64,000 bases of DNA from Carallia brachiata (GCA_021464245.1 JADCRB010000093.1:60007-124006), one strand, 5' to 3'. Counted from the stretch's first letter, positions 46,011 to 59,745 are shown. Made by a program: numbers and translations. Notes: generated by a model from the letters alone, not told the origin.

Positions 46011-47590
46011 GTAATCGGTGAAAATCCTTTATATGTTCAATTGAGCACGGGAGCTTGGAACTATGAGTTGAAGACCATTTACTTCAATATGCTATCATTT
46101 TTCTATGGACTATCTAGTGAAGATCCGTTAACCTTCATTAGGGAGTTCTACAACACGGTGCAGACCTTTCCCTTACAAAGTTGTCAAGAAGATGAGTTGA
46201 GGATAAGGTACTTTCCTTACACCTTGAAGGATAAAGCTAAAACCTAGCTCATTAACCTGTATGAAGGATTACTCACTACTTTAGAGCAAGTTTATAATAA
46301 ATTCCTGAATAAGTTCTACTCTCGACAGAAGAGTGTGGAATTGAGAAGCAATATATGTTCATTCTCTTAAATGTAGGAAGAATTGTTTCATGAAGTTTGG
46401 GAAAAGTACAAGATGTTGCTAGTGCAGTGGCCACATCACCAGTTTCTAAGGTTGTTGCCGATGCAAATCTTTTATGACGGGCTTAATGCTACTTCACAAC
46501 ACTAGTTGATACAGCTATAAGAGGTTATGTTGGTGATAAGATTGCAAATCAAGTTAATGATATTTATGAGGTACTACCTAATAATTCGCAGCAGAAGGCA
46601 CTGAGAGGAAAGAGAGGAATAGCTTATGAGTTATTAGCTATGAATGACCTCTCACAAAAAGTTGCTGATATAGCCCAGCAAGTAAAACTACTGGTCAATA
46701 GGAGTTGATGCCAAGGGAGCAATGCTCATATTGTGAACGCTTTGAACATGCCGAAGCTGCTTGCTTGGGTAGAGACTTAGGCAATTCATTAGGAGAGGTT
46801 CATTATGCCGATGCTTTTGTGGGGAAGCAGCCTTTAAATGATCCTTACTTTAACACTTATAATCTAGCGTAGCACAATCATCCTAATTTTTCTTGGAAAA
46901 TGCAAGAGAACAGACCTAGTGTAGCATAACTAGAGGACATATTCATGCAGTACATGTCGAAGATGGATGAGAGGATGTCAGCCCAAGATGCTGAGCTATG
47001 GAAACTCAATTTAAAAATTGACCAAATTGCATCCACTCTCCAAGTTTCAATTCATACTTTGAAGGTGCAAGTGAGTCAACTTACAAAAGCAATTCCTAGT
47101 AGGAATTAAGGCCAATCGTCTAACAATATTCAGGTAAAACCAAAGGAGGATGTTATGGCCATTACCTTGTGAAGTGGAAAAGTGGTAGAGAATTCAAAGA
47201 AGAATAGTGAGCAAAAGTTGGTTGGAGAGAAAGCTAAGTATGATGATGGAGTGCAAAAGGAAAAGGGCAAAAAGGAGTTGAAGGACAATAAAGAAGAAGT
47301 TGAACATATTACACATCCTAAAATTAAGCCTTATGTGCCCTTTATGTCGTTTCCTAACAGGCTGAAGAAGATGGATGATGACAAAAACTTCCAGAAGTTT
47401 TTAGAGATGCTCAAAAAGATCCACATTAATATCCCTTTCGCTAAAGCTGTAGCTCATACGGTTACTTATTTCAAATTCCTAAACATATCATATCCAACAA
47501 AAGAAAGCTTGAGGAGTACTTTACCATAGCTTTAATAGAGGAGTACAATGCGATCATTCAAAATAAATTTCCTCCGAAGTTAAAGGATTA
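46011..47590 (+). pseudogene. Athila-type gag remnant
   Basis: Plus-strand retrotransposon gag: SSEDPLTFIREFYNTVQTFP, the YTLKDKAKT motif, and YNKFLNKFYS, followed by stops and frameshifts. Further on are a decayed zinc-knuckle-like CSYCERFEHAEAAC, a coiled-coil-like part and a lysine-rich stretch. The pre-protease motif FQKFLEMLKKIHINIPFAKA ends at 47527. At least ten in-frame stops rule out a product. Confidence 0.85.
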
Positions 47591-47599
47591 AGGACGTTT

Positions 47600-47960
47600 T
47601 CTCAATAAGGTATTGAAAATGCTTGTGTGACTTAGGAGTGAGTGTTAAGTTAATGCCTTTGTCTATTTTCAGAAGGTTAGGTACGGGGGATTTCAAGCTA
47701 ATTACAGTGTCCCTACAGTTAGTTGATAGATTGATAAAATATTTGATTGGCATCATTGAGGATATGTTAGTGAAGGTAGGGAAGTTATATTTTCCTGTAG
47801 ACTTCTAATTCTTGAGATGGATGAGGATGTTGACATGCTGATCATCCTAGGGCGGCTATTCTTAGCCACTGGCAAGACACTTGTTAATGTGGAGAAAAGG
47901 AAGCTGACACTTAGGGTAGGCAAGGAGGGGCATATATTTAATGTGTTTTGAGTATTAAAG
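47600..47960 (+). pseudogene. Athila-type aspartic protease remnant
   Basis: CDLGVSVKLMPLSIFRRLG carries the catalytic Asp of retropepsin-like CDLGAS. It is followed by GIIEDMLVKVGKLYFPVDF and, after a frame change, IILGRLFLATGKTLVNV, where the family has ILGRPFLATG. The Pro-to-Leu change and the frame break mark it as inactive. Confidence 0.8.
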
Positions 47961-48149
47961 AGTCCATCATTAGATGATACATACTTCATGGTAGAAACAT
48001 CGAAACAACCGAAAAAGGAACTGAAGAGCACAAAGTGAGAAACATCCTCTTGAAAATGTTGATCAAGTCAAGCTAAGCCCAATACCTTTCACCACGAAGT
48101 CAGATCCTTTAGCGCTCAAGCCGCCTTCTCTTCCTCTGAAGAATAATCT

Positions 48150-48380
48150 TATGGTAGGTGACTTTAAGGAGGGAAAGAAAGGTTTCCTCTGTGATTCCTA
48201 CAATGGGACATTCCCTTGGAAGTGCAAGAAGAAGAAACTGTTGGGACCATTCACAATTTGTAAGGTGTATCTCTAAGGACCAATCGATATTTGGAGCAAG
48301 AAGTCCAAGATAGTCAAGGTCAATGGGGGCAATTTAAGGCCTCATCATCTTCGTGATCATTCTCCTTAAACTCAACAAAA
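48150..48380 (+). pseudogene. Integrase C-terminal remnant of the Athila-type element
   Basis: KKKKLLGPFTICKVYL, a stop, then IWSKKSKIVKVNGGNLRPHH corresponds to the end of Athila-type integrase (WSGPF--V, IWS----FKVNGQRLKPY). Since protease lies only 200 bp upstream, several kilobases of pol are deleted. Confidence 0.7.
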
Positions 48381-49298
48381 GAACATCTAGTTAGAGATGT
48401 TAAATCAAACGCTTATTGGGAGGCAACTCAATCTTTACCTTTTAATATTTTTCAATTTTTAAATTTTATTTTATTTTGCTTGTTATATTTTCTTTTCTTC
48501 TGTTTGTAAGTCCATGAGAAAGATTAAGGTACAATCATTACCTTTAAATGGGGTCATCGAATCGGCCATAAATTAAGAAGTTTTCTTCACCCTCACCTTT
48601 CGTTTTATTTATTGATCTTTTTTTTTTGGGATGTATTTCATTCTGAGTGTGGGCATTTTCCTTTTGCTCTGAGCTTATTTTTTTTGGAACATTCTATTGT
48701 TCGCTTTTTTGGATTGCGTAGGATTCGTTAGGAATTGAATTTTTCGTGCAGATATTTGCCATCTTTTTCGTGCTCCTATGCGCTTATTATTTTCTTTCTC
48801 CAATATTTTTGTAATTGTTGCGGTGACTATATGGCTGATATTAGGGCAAAGAGAGTGGACCATGGCATATAATGACTACCCAACATCCACAAAGTTTCGC
48901 TTTCTTTTATTTTAATTATTCTATTTTTGCAACATCGAAGACAATGTTAACTAAGTGTGAGGTAGATATTATATTTTGAAATTTTTGCTGAAATATTTAC
49001 TATAAAAATTTTTGCATATTTTTTGAATTTTTGGTGTTTATTTGTGGAATTTGGCGCGTGCATGTATGAAAAATGTCTTGCATTTGTACTCTTGGATTCA
49101 ATCTGTCTGGCTGTCTGTCTGTATGTATTGACAGAATCCTCTCACCTTCCTTACCTTACGCTATTGAAAAAGAAAAAAAACCAGTAAAAAAGTACAGCTT
49201 CGCTATTACAGCTAAGATCCGAAAGACATCCCAATTCACATTGCAATTACATGTCCAAGATTAAGAACAAACAGACAGAAACTCTCACAACAACTGCC
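48381..49298. other. Retroelement tail and 5' region of the LRR gene
   Basis: No gene. The left part is AT-rich Athila-type downstream sequence. The right part (about 48950-49298) must hold the promoter and 5' UTR of the LRR gene. A CTGTCTGG/CTGT microsatellite lies near 49102-49126. The gene's regulatory region thus lies within about 900 bp of retroelement sequence. Confidence 0.4.
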
Positions 49299-52200
49299 AT
49301 GGATCGGGTGCTCAGAGCTGCCAGAACCTCTGGTTCTCTCAATCTCTCCAATCGCTCTCTCAAGTAAATCATTATTCCTCTTCTTCTCTTCTTCTTCTTC
49401 TCTGATTTCTTTCGAGTCTTCGATGGAATGTCGCAGATGGGTTGTCTTGCTTTTCTTTATATATCGATCCCAAATGCAAAATTGCTAAAAAGACTCGATT
49501 TTTTGTGTTATCAATTGATGAAATGGAACCCCTTTTGGTTGAATTTCAGGGACGTCCCCGATGAAGTTTACCGGAGCTTAGATGCCGTGGGAGAGGGCGA
49601 GAAGTGGTGGGAGGTACCCTTTTTTCCTGTTTTTTCATTTTTGTTCATGTGAGCCTTTGCGATGGCATATGGCTGCGATGTTGATAAAAAGGTCTAAAAT
49701 TTCTTTTGGGGGCTTTTTGTTTGTCAGGCTGTTGAGCTACAAAAGCTGATTTTGGCTCATAATAACATTGAATTCCTAAAGGAAGATCTCAGGAATTTAC
49801 CTCAACTTACAGTGCTAAATGTCAGCAACAACAAACTCTCTCAGTTGCCAGTCGCAATTGGAGAGTGAGTTGCCTTGTTTGTTGTGCTTCTCTTTTTTGG
49901 CTTTTTGATCTTCTTTTTTTACTTTCCAATTTTTGATTGTGGATTGTTTGCTTCACAGGCTTCCTATGCTTAAGTCACTGGATATCTCCTTTAACTTGAT
50001 CCAAAAAATACCTGCAGAAATCGGTTCAGCAGCTTCTCTTGTCAAGTAGGCTCCTATTTGGCCCGCAAAAAAACAATGAAGGAAATCTATCAAATAACAG
50101 TGAACTGTTTCAGTTGCATGCATTGCATCCGTGATCATTTTTGTCAATTTTGAATTTTCGTGTATTTTTTTCTGTGTAATGCATGCATATATGCACATTT
50201 GTCTGTATGCTTTTCTTCACTTGTTCTCATCTTCAAATTAGTCTACTCCATCGATTCGGAAAAAACTTGCACTAGTGCATGTATTTCTGAATTCATTCTT
50301 GGCCAGCCAATCTCTTGAGAGATGGATTAGATGGCATTTTCTCCTATAAATAGCCTTTGAGTTTTGGGTCTTATAATCAATTGGGAAGAGACCTACCTAA
50401 TTAATGAAGTAATTGGAACATTCCCTCTTTTTTGCTGGCCTTCTGTTATCTAGTCCTTATAATTGATTTTTGTACTCTTTTTGTGGTCTCTTGTTTTTTC
50501 TCAATTGAATTGATGCATATATAAGTGCCTGAAAAGGTTGTTACCTTGGACTGTCACGTGTGATTATTGCATGGTTCTTCCAAGACTAAATTCTTCGTAA
50601 TTTTCTTTGTCTCTTAATTTGCATGCCTCAACCGTTGCTTGACGGTGGAAGGACTGCTGAATAGAGGATTCCTGTGCCAAATGATGTTCTGTGTACCATA
50701 GGGGGGCTAGAAAGTGTGTATCATGTACTTGTTTATTGTGTTAGTTGCCTCGAATTTATTGGCCTTTGAATCACATGTATCAGCTTGTTAACATGTAAAT
50801 AAAGACCCCTGCTTCATTCCGATGGAGGATCATCTCTTGGCCTTTTATACTTTGATAGCATTTAATTTTATATAGTCGAATTCCTAATTTTTGATGTTCA
50901 AATCTTTTGGCTGATAATTTTCTATGATTATTCTAGGTTTGATTGTTCAACCAATCAGCTTAAGGAACTCCCAAGCTCTCTTGGAAGATGCTTAAATTTG
51001 TCTGAATTGAAGGTAACAGTTTATCATCATTGGCTAATAACTTTATAGAAACAGGACTGTGTGTTAGCAAATTAAGCACTATCACAGATCTGCCAGGTGG
51101 CTAGTATATCAATACAATCACATAAATTCTAAAAGATTTTCAAGGGCTATCCTTTTGGCGTTTGAAAGAGTTTTTTATGTTCTGATCCACAACTCAGGGA
51201 CACTTGAATGCAAGTTTCTCGATGTCATAAATCAGGGTTGGTTATGCAATCATGCAATAGTTTAAGTGCTCCACGGAACTATCATCGAGAGGTTTATTGT
51301 TTCTTCCCTCCCCTTTTTTTGTCAATGTAGAAATAACTGAAATGAATGGTAAATCTACTTTGTTCCCAAATTTGGTGGATTTCTGGTTCAATTTTATTAG
51401 TGTGGAACTTTGTAATTTCTTCAAGAGGATAATTTGGATAGTGCTACCAAGTTATTAAGGAGAGGGCAAAGGGTAATTAATAATTAGTTTGAAGGTCTGC
51501 AGGATTTCCTAGCCATCAAAACTTGTAGAAGCTACATACCTTTTGGGGATTAAATTGTGTGTTCACCTTTCTGTTACATAATGACAGCTTTATCTTGCTG
51601 GCATGGAATTTAATTCTACACACTTTCATCTTCCATGTTGGTTTTTAAGTGCTGTACGGGATCTGATTTGCAACTTATTGCTTGTGATACCTTTCCCAGG
51701 CGTCAAACAACTCTATCACTAGCTTGCCTGAGGAATTAACAAATTGTTCAAAGATGACAAAAGTTGACATCGAGGTAATATGTTATCCTTTAACCTTTGT
51801 AGCTGTTTCGCATTCATTAGCTTTATCTCTTGGTCAAAAATAAGAGCTCTACTGTGTTCTAATTAACCTTCTATACTTGCCAGGGAAACAAGATAAAAGC
51901 TTTATCGGAAAATTTGATGGCATCATGGACAAGACTTACAGAATTTAATGCATGTAATTATATTCATCGTTGCATTAATTCTATGATAACGATAATAGCT
52001 AATTGCTCCTCTTTGCATATAGAAAACTTATGATTAATATGCTTTTGTGAACTATGCAGCAAAGAACTTGCTGAGTGGTATGCCAAGTAACCTTGGAAGC
52101 CTTGCACAACTCATCCGTCTTGACCTTCAGCAGAATAGTGAGTGATTTAACCAAGGGTTTTTACCTTCAAGATCATTATTTTTGTCGCATTGGAACTTGC

Positions 52201-55200
52201 TTCTTCTGCCTCTTCTAATAAGTTGTCTGTGCTGAGGTATGTAGGCATTTCATCAATCCCATCTTCAATAAGAGGATGCTCTGCTCTTGTGGAATTTTAT
52301 ATTGGGTAATATTTACATCCATTGTTGAACAATTTAGTTAAATTTTAGTCGTGCTTGAAGCGTTTTGGACTTGAAACTGTTGCGCATTTGACATTTAATT
52401 GGCATTTGTCACCTTTAATTTCAGGAACAACATATTGTCCGCTTTACCTGCAGAAATTGGGGACCTTTCTTGCTTAAGGACATTCAATCTCCACTCCAAT
52501 CAGGTAGCTAGTTCATAGGCGCAAATGTATGTTCATGTTAGTGGGGGCACTTGCCCCAAATGGATTTCATAAATCAATTAGGAATTGAGAGGAGAATTTG
52601 AAGTTTTTTCATTAATAAGTTTTTGTTTGTCCTTACTGAAAAATAACCTTGGCCCCCACTGAAAAATAATTATTGTGCACTTTGAATTTATAAATTAAGG
52701 ATCCATTTTATTAAAAGGATACGGTCAACAAAATTTTTATAAACTTTTGGATTTCTCTATCAATAGGCATATATTATTTGTGATACTTTTTATTCTTAAG
52801 CTTAGTCGATTGTCATTTTATCAAACATTTAAAATGAAATATGTAGTCATAAAACTGCAAATTGTTTTGAACTAATTATAAATTAAAAAATAATACTATT
52901 ATATTTTTCTAATGTATCTTGGTTTAAATTTTTATTCATGTGCTTGTTTTTAAGTTGAAAATGCTTAACTTATATCTTAGTAAAAAAAAATATTTATATC
53001 GTGAAAACTACAAATACCTAATAAAAATTGTGTGTGCTTCTTTTTATATCTACGACTTACTTTGCTTGTATTTTCTTTTTTGTTGTGTACCGCTATATAT
53101 ATATATAAAATTCGAGTTTCACTAAATGGACGCAGTCAAATTGATGCGTTCAAAATGCAAGTTTATGTTACACTATCATAACTGTTTGGATTCATATTTG
53201 TTGTCCCTATTATCAATTGCAATCATATATTGAAAGACTAAAAATTTGTTTCAACGGTTATAATAGTGCAATGTGTTTGCCGGGTGGTTTGGTAAGTGTT
53301 CAGAATTATTAACACATTGTGCTCCCACTGACTGGAATTTTTGGATCGGCCCTTGCTAGTTCACATATTGGGTTTTGGTGATTACCTTTTCCAAGAAGGA
53401 TCATCCCCTCTAGATCTAGTTTTCAACCTCCGTACTGTAGTTTATGTGATATAATCACCTTAGATCAGCTTCACATCATGGAAAATGCATATACTGACGA
53501 TAGTGGTCAACATTGGGGCATGCTACACAAACTTAGCATTTCTAATGTGGTCTTCTAGCTCTAGTGATGAGAACAATTTTCCTTCAAAAACAGAAGGAAG
53601 TCATTCATAAATTTGACCCTTATGAGACCCTACAATATGAAATTTAATACTCTTCATACAGGTTGATTATATCCATGGCTTTCAGGTTATCAAATCAGCA
53701 ATTCAGTATGTTTGAAACTGCACCTAATTACTTCATCTGAATGCAGTTGAAGGAGTTTCCTGTGGATGCTTGCAAATTACATCTTTCTGTACTGGATCTC
53801 TCTAATAATTCCTTGGCTGGATTGCCTCCTGAGATTGGTAAGGTTACCAATGTTTTGGTTGGAACAAAGTACTTATCTGTTGACTGGTGAAGGATGAATG
53901 TATGCCTTAAGGCCTCTGTGTGGCCCATCATTTGGAGAAATAAGTAATCGTGATTCTATTTGCATTGGTCTGGCTGATTGATCCACTACACCAGAGTAAA
54001 AGCAATGGGCTACCCCCTGCTCTAGTTATAATATAGAATCTTGCTGTCCCATTAGTCGGTTTGTTAAATGTTAACCCATCCTTAGTTTCCTTTATGTGGG
54101 GTATGATAGAAATATTAGATTCCCAAAGAGGTAGAGGAGGGTATTGCCCTTCACCTGCATGCTTGAGGATGCCATTTGAATTGGAAATGATTTTGAGGCA
54201 TTATCATCCTCTTAAATGAAGGGATCCAACCTACAAAACATTTCTGCTTATTTGACTTTTCAGTGTATCCTCTTTCTGTTCATTTGGCATTTCTGTTTTC
54301 AAACTTGATTGTCACTTCTCTACACGTCTTATTTTTGGTTTCCTGCACAAGGATGTAAATATTACCCAGATCTTTTGACACTTGTCTTGCAACTCAATAG
54401 ATTTAAAGAAACCCTAGTAATACTTTCCACTTTCAGGTTCATTGTTTCTTATACTTTCCCATTTATCATTCATGCACTCAAATGAATGAGAAATTTGGGA
54501 CATTTTGTCTACATAATTTTTAGATAACTGGTGATCATTGTCTAGGCAACATGGTCTCTCTGCGAAAGCTTTTGCTCTCAGGAAATCCGTTGCGAACTCT
54601 TCGAAGGTGTGACGCATGGCATTGGTCCTCTTTAGAGTTAGTTGCTTTTGTTAATACAAGTTGGCATACTGATCTCTTTCTTTTAATAGCACATTGGTTT
54701 CTGGACCTACACCGACTTTGTTGAAGTATCTTCGAAGTAGACTTCCTGAAGCTGAAGGTAAGTGCGTCTCATTACTCCCATACCTTAGTCAATATTAGCT
54801 ACAAATTTTTTTTGTCTTTTCTACTATTTATTTTTCCCTTCAGTTTTTTTAAACTTTCATTATTTTCCTTTGTTTTGGATCTAATTCCAAATTTCTTTTT
54901 TTCTTTTTTTTTTTTTGGAAAATTCCAAATTTTCTTGATTTGCCTTAATTCTGATGTCAATTAAAGAAACACAAATGATGCTTCAGATGTAGATTCTAAA
55001 GCTACTACTCCATCTAAGGAGGATGTAATTACCATGGCATCTCGATTGTCCATCAGTTCCAAGGTATAATGAAGTTTAATCTTAACTGAGCCTTTTCATA
55101 TAGATGTCATTCAGATGCTTTAGACCTGGGTTTCTTTTTTTTTTTTTTTTTGCTTTGGATTGTGGGCCTAATATTTTTTTTTGCTTTTGGTGGCTAACAG

Positions 55201-58200
55201 CTAGAAAACTGCCTTTTGTTGCTATTATTGGGTCAATGCAGTCGATTACTTTCTTCTCTCCACTAGAATCACCTACACGGTGGGGAGAAGTTGTATAAAA
55301 CCTGTGCACATAAACTCTGGATTACAATCCATCTGAACCTAAAACTGGTTAGAGTATATGAATAGATTGTTGTGTATGATCATTACTTTGTTCAGGACCA
55401 GCTAGGTTATATGCAAAGGGCATCAAATGCACATAGATAACAGGATTCAAAATGTTTCAGCTTGACATGATTGCATAGATAGACTGGTTCATGAATGTGA
55501 AGCTTTAAACAAAATTGATTGCAAATATAATTCATGTCAAAATGTGATGTCAGGAAGAAGTTCTAATAGCACTTATTGGTAAGTTTGTGTCCTTTGTTTT
55601 AGGCTATTTTTTGGATCATACTGATTAAGAATATTCAGTGTCTAATACTGAGTTAAATAGGATAAAAAGATATTGTATTTCCAACTTTGCACTTGAGTTC
55701 TTTTAAATTTTGGACAACAACTACTGCAGCATTTGTTGCATTGGGTGTCAAGAGTACACCCTTCCCTTTCTTGGGAACTTCCATTTCAAAGCGTGAGTGA
55801 AATTTGATCCTAATTCCTCAGTCTTACACTAAAACCAGCTGACAGACTGACACGTGTGAATCTTATGCTATAATTTCTTTAGAGATGCTGTTCCCAAGTC
55901 CTCCCCTAACGATTTACAGTTAAACTTGTGGAAACCTTTTAATTGATTTGTGCATGATTTGTTTAGCTCCAAACTGAACTTCTCAACCTAATGTTGTAAC
56001 TTCCAGGAGCTTTGTCTGAAAGGGCTGGGTCTAGATGCTTTGCCATCAAATGCATGTGAATCAACTGATGTTGTAAAACTTGATCTTTCAAATAATTCCC
56101 TCCAAGAGCTGCCAGCTGAACTTTCATCATGCGTTTCTCTCCAGGTAAATTTCAATATTCACCTGTTTTTGGTTCTGCATACTCAATTTCTCTTCATTTG
56201 GTGAATAGTTTCGTTTTGGAATGTATGAATCAACTCCTTTTGTGTTTTGAAATTCATATTTATCTTAAGGCTTTTTCTATGAAGTATGAAGAATAGCAAA
56301 TGCAATGTTAATGCTAGCTGTGCTTGTTTTGCACCAATTACCATTGGAAGCGCATAGTTTGATGTGTGAGTTGACATGAAATTGTTAATTACATACATGT
56401 GAAAACTCTCAGTCTGCAGTGATAGGTTTATCTCAATTATTCATTGAGCTGAAGCTATATTTGGCATCATCAACATTGAAACGAACCTTTTGCATACTTT
56501 GATCTGAATTGTTTTCAGATTCCTGGGTTAGAGGCCTTTTTCTTATACTGATATGGTTGATTTTGTGAAAATGCAGCAAGTCAATGTGGTTATCAATTTT
56601 TTTCATGTATGCTTCCAATGTTATTTAAATTCTGGGTACTAGCTTGGTGCCAATAGACAAGCCTATAAATACCTGAAATGGTTACTGATTGTGTTTGATG
56701 TACATCCAAATATGCAGAGTCTGATTTTATCCTCTAACAAAATCAAAGACTGGCCAGGAGCAGTTTTGAAATCACTTCCTAATCTTTCATGTTTGAAGCT
56801 GGATAATAATCCACTTAGACAGGTAAAAGAGATCCCCTTCATGTTTCATAGAAGAGAAGATATGATTATGAAAGTAATGTTGAAAAGGTCAACAGATTGC
56901 TTATAGCAATTTTGATGGTTCACTTTTTCTTTTATCGTTATGATTCTTTGTTAATTGAATCCTTCCCCTCCTTCCTTCTCTCCATTTAGGTTTTAATCTT
57001 TTGGTAATTAATATTTTCCATTTGGGACATCATCTGAGCATAGTGACAATGAAGATTTGTGTGTTGAGTTTGTGGATGTTCTTATTTTCATTTTTGGGTC
57101 GTAGCCTTCTTGACAAAGTGTCATTTTCCTCTAGCAATGCTATAGCCCTCATATACTCATACATGAATACAAAATTTCCTTTTGTTTGTATTTTGCTAAT
57201 TGTGCATTCTGTCATCAGTTGTGGTTTGACTACCCTGTTATTTGGCCTGTAGATTCCATCTGATGGATTTCAAGCAGTTCCTATGCTTCAGATTTTGGAT
57301 CTTAGTGGTAATCCTTCTTCATTACCTAAACATCCTGCATTTTCCTGCCTGCCACATTTGCAGGAGCTTTACCTGAGGTAAATAAAAAATTATAATGGTT
57401 TCAAACATGTTTGTTCTACGTATACATGTATACCTATAAGTATGTATGAATGCACATGTGCGTCTACATATCCATGCATTAAATTTGCTGTGCAGTTGTT
57501 CTTGTACACTATTTCAAATTCTTTTGTTCTACGTGTTTCCTTCACAGGCGTGTTCAATTATGTGAAGTTCCCTTTGATATACTGAGCCTGCAACAACTGC
57601 AAATCCTAGACTTGAGCCAAAATTCCATTCAGTCAATCCCTCAGGTTACATATATGTTTGTTTAATGATAATGCGAGGCTACTTTCTGATGCAGAGCAAG
57701 ATAAAATGAGAGCATTATTTGCCTTTTTCTCTTGTTTGTTAGGAACTAAATGCTTCATTTGGTTCAGAAAACTTGATATTTTAGTTGACAGGTAATAAAT
57801 ATTCGGATAAATTCTTCTCAGGATAGAGTAAAAGGAGGATTTTTTACTGTTTTGGTGATTTGATTGCGATCAAAACCTTGAGAAATCCTAAATTTTGCAT
57901 GCAGGGAGTCAAAAATCTTACTTCTCTAACTGAGCTTGATCTATCTGACAACAATATCTCAGCACTTCCTCCAGAGCTGGTCAGAAATCTAATTCTTTTT
58001 GCATTTGTAATAGTTTTCCAATTTATTGACTCTTTCTTTACTGCCCTGGTGGCCCTAATGCATCGCTATCATGTGGTTTTTGGGAATTGTTTAGTAAAAT
58101 ATTTTCATCTACTGAATAGTAAATTACCACAACTTGAGAAGGATTTAGAAGACAGAAAATTCTGATTGCTAAGGTAGCGGGCCCTGTAGGAGCTTCCAAC

Positions 58201-59187
58201 TTATTCGATGTTATCCATTGACGACCATGTGACTTGTTTCTCTTGGACCTCTCTTTATTTACAATTTCTGTTCTAGGCTTTATGTTTTTTCTTGCTGGCA
58301 TATAGGACCTGTGCAGTATATACTTAGCATCTGTTGTTGTCTTTAATTTCATTGTTCAAATGGTTCTTTATTTATTTATGTTGAACTTGACAAAAAATTA
58401 AATTTTGTGTCAGGGTTTGCTTGAGCCAAGCCTACAAGCATTGAGACTTGATGGGAACCCATTGAGAAGGTATAAACTTCCTTTATTTTCTTGTCTATAT
58501 CTTGTCTTCTCGTTTTTCTTTTTCTTTTTTTTTTTTTTTTCCTGTGCAATTGAGGGAATGGGGCTCTAAATTGAGTAAGATAGTGTTCAAGTCTGCTGCG
58601 GGATTTAACCAGAACTTCAGTTGGGTTGATTCCTGATTTATGATAAGATGCCTCAATGGTTATCCTCTCCTAAAAGGGCATTGGCCCAGCTTCCTCTATC
58701 TGAGTAAGACTTAAGTGAAAATGTGTTTATGACCAGATCATGTCAATTGCATCTTCTTTGCTTGATTGATTAACTCATGATTCCTTGGCAATAACCTGTA
58801 ACTTTCTTAAAATGGAAGGAGAACATAAATAAAGGGGAAAAAGAACACTAGGAAGGGCTGGTTTTAGATCTTGATATTTTCTGTTTTGTACACTTCTATG
58901 AATTTTAAGCTTTTACTAGAAAAAATCAAAATTGATGAACAAGAAAATGTTACAAAGACGAGTCTTATTGTGAGTACTACTGACATGATAGGGTATAAGA
59001 ACCCAATGATAAGCTGCAGAAAATAATTGCTCTTTCTTCTTATTGTGGAGAATATTTCCCTGAGAACCTGAGTCAGCATCCTGATGTTTATTTTTGGATA
59101 TTGATTTGCAGCATCCGGAGGACAATTTTAGATCGAGGAACTAAAGCTGTACTTAAATATTTGAAGGACAAACTTCCAGAGCATTAG
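49299..59187 (+). CDS. Intracellular LRR protein, LRRC40-like / Ras-group-related LRR type
   Basis: Twenty-one coding exons: 49299-49363, 49550-49613, 49728-49864, 49959-50045, 50937-51012, 51700-51774, 51884-51953, 52060-52137, 52245-52305, 52425-52503, 53747-53837, 54546-54606, 54690-54757, 54987-55063, 56007-56144, 56718-56822, 57253-57377, 57548-57644, 57905-57979, 58414-58469, 59112-59187. All introns are GT-AG, and the exons sum to 1761 bases, 586 residues. It starts [20 protein letters not shown] and ends [11 protein letters not shown]. No signal peptide or membrane segment. LRRs of the short intracellular type (LPxxIGxLxxLxxLDLSxN) fill the protein, in two blocks split by a Ser/Thr-rich linker (exons 13-14, [20 protein letters not shown]). 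Best match from memory is Arabidopsis At3g15410 and animal LRRC40. Probably a cytosolic or nuclear scaffold; precise role unknown. Intron 10 carries a hAT-like insertion. Confidence 0.95.
52516..53355. mobile_element. hAT-like element in intron 10 of the LRR gene
   Basis: 840 bp with a perfect 8-bp target duplication CTAGTTCA (52508-52515 and 53356-53363). The left end carries GTGGGGGCACTTGCCCC. The right end is ATTTTTGGATCGGCCCTTG, close to the classic plant hAT terminus (reverse of CAGGGGCGGATCCAAAAAT). No transposase frame. It sits well inside the 1243-bp intron and leaves both splice sites intact. Confidence 0.82.
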
Positions 59188-59745
59188 CATTCTCATCGTC
59201 TTTCTTTGGATTTTCATGAGCTGTCGATATTACAAGAGCTATTTCGCATGTGTTTGTGCTTGGAAGCTTCATTTGAGGGACAGCTTGCTTCCATACTTAG
59301 TGTAAAATTCGTGACACTGAACCATACAGGCGTTTATACGTTGCTGCTTTTTTTTTTTTTTTTTGAACTTTCTGTTTTACCTGTCAGCTACCCTTTTGCT
59401 TTATGTAGCTCCGGATGGATGTTTGTCCAGGAGAAGAGAAACAGCTTGTAACATGTTAAAAATGGAGAATGGTTTCCGAGCTGGGTTTTCTGTAAGCTTC
59501 TTCGTTCTTTTGCTTTTGAATTTTCTGTCCGTGTTAGGAGAGGGATAAAATGTTAGATTAGATGGTATAGAATTCCCTTAATGTGATCAATTTCATTATT
59601 TAGACTCAATTGTTTGGAGATAAAATAATATAAAAGATGACGTACTTCATAAGACAAGTTTTGGATGGTAAAAATAGAGGAGTGACACTGGAATTATGTG
59701 TGATTGCAAAGCTTATATATTGCAAAATTTCATGTAAGTTTGATG
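59188..59745 (+). other. 3' UTR of the LRR gene and spacer
   Basis: No separate gene. Moderately GC-balanced sequence to about 59550 reads like a 3' UTR, with a T run at 59348-59364. No standard AATAAA was seen; AATAATATAA near 59626 is a weak candidate. Confidence 0.4.

Larger units (their letters stand above)
43316..48380 (+). mobile_element. Decayed Athila-type Ty3 retrotransposon
   Basis: LTR-like sequence from about 43320 to 44580 is followed by a decayed tRNA-Asp-like primer site (TAGCTTCGTTGTTGAGA at 44586-44602), a leader, a hAT-like insertion (44932-46010), a gag region full of stops (46011-47590), a protease remnant (47600-47960) and then directly the integrase C-terminus (about 48150-48370). 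Reverse transcriptase, RNase H and most of integrase are missing. The sequence after 48370 (GTTAAATCAAACGCTTATTGGGAGGCAACTC) is typical of the region downstream of Athila pol. Confidence 0.8.

Noticed and set aside
52940..53125. A small frame in intron 10 of the LRR gene
   Set aside because: It lies inside the non-coding hAT-like element and is made of low-complexity Y/L/F-rich sequence.
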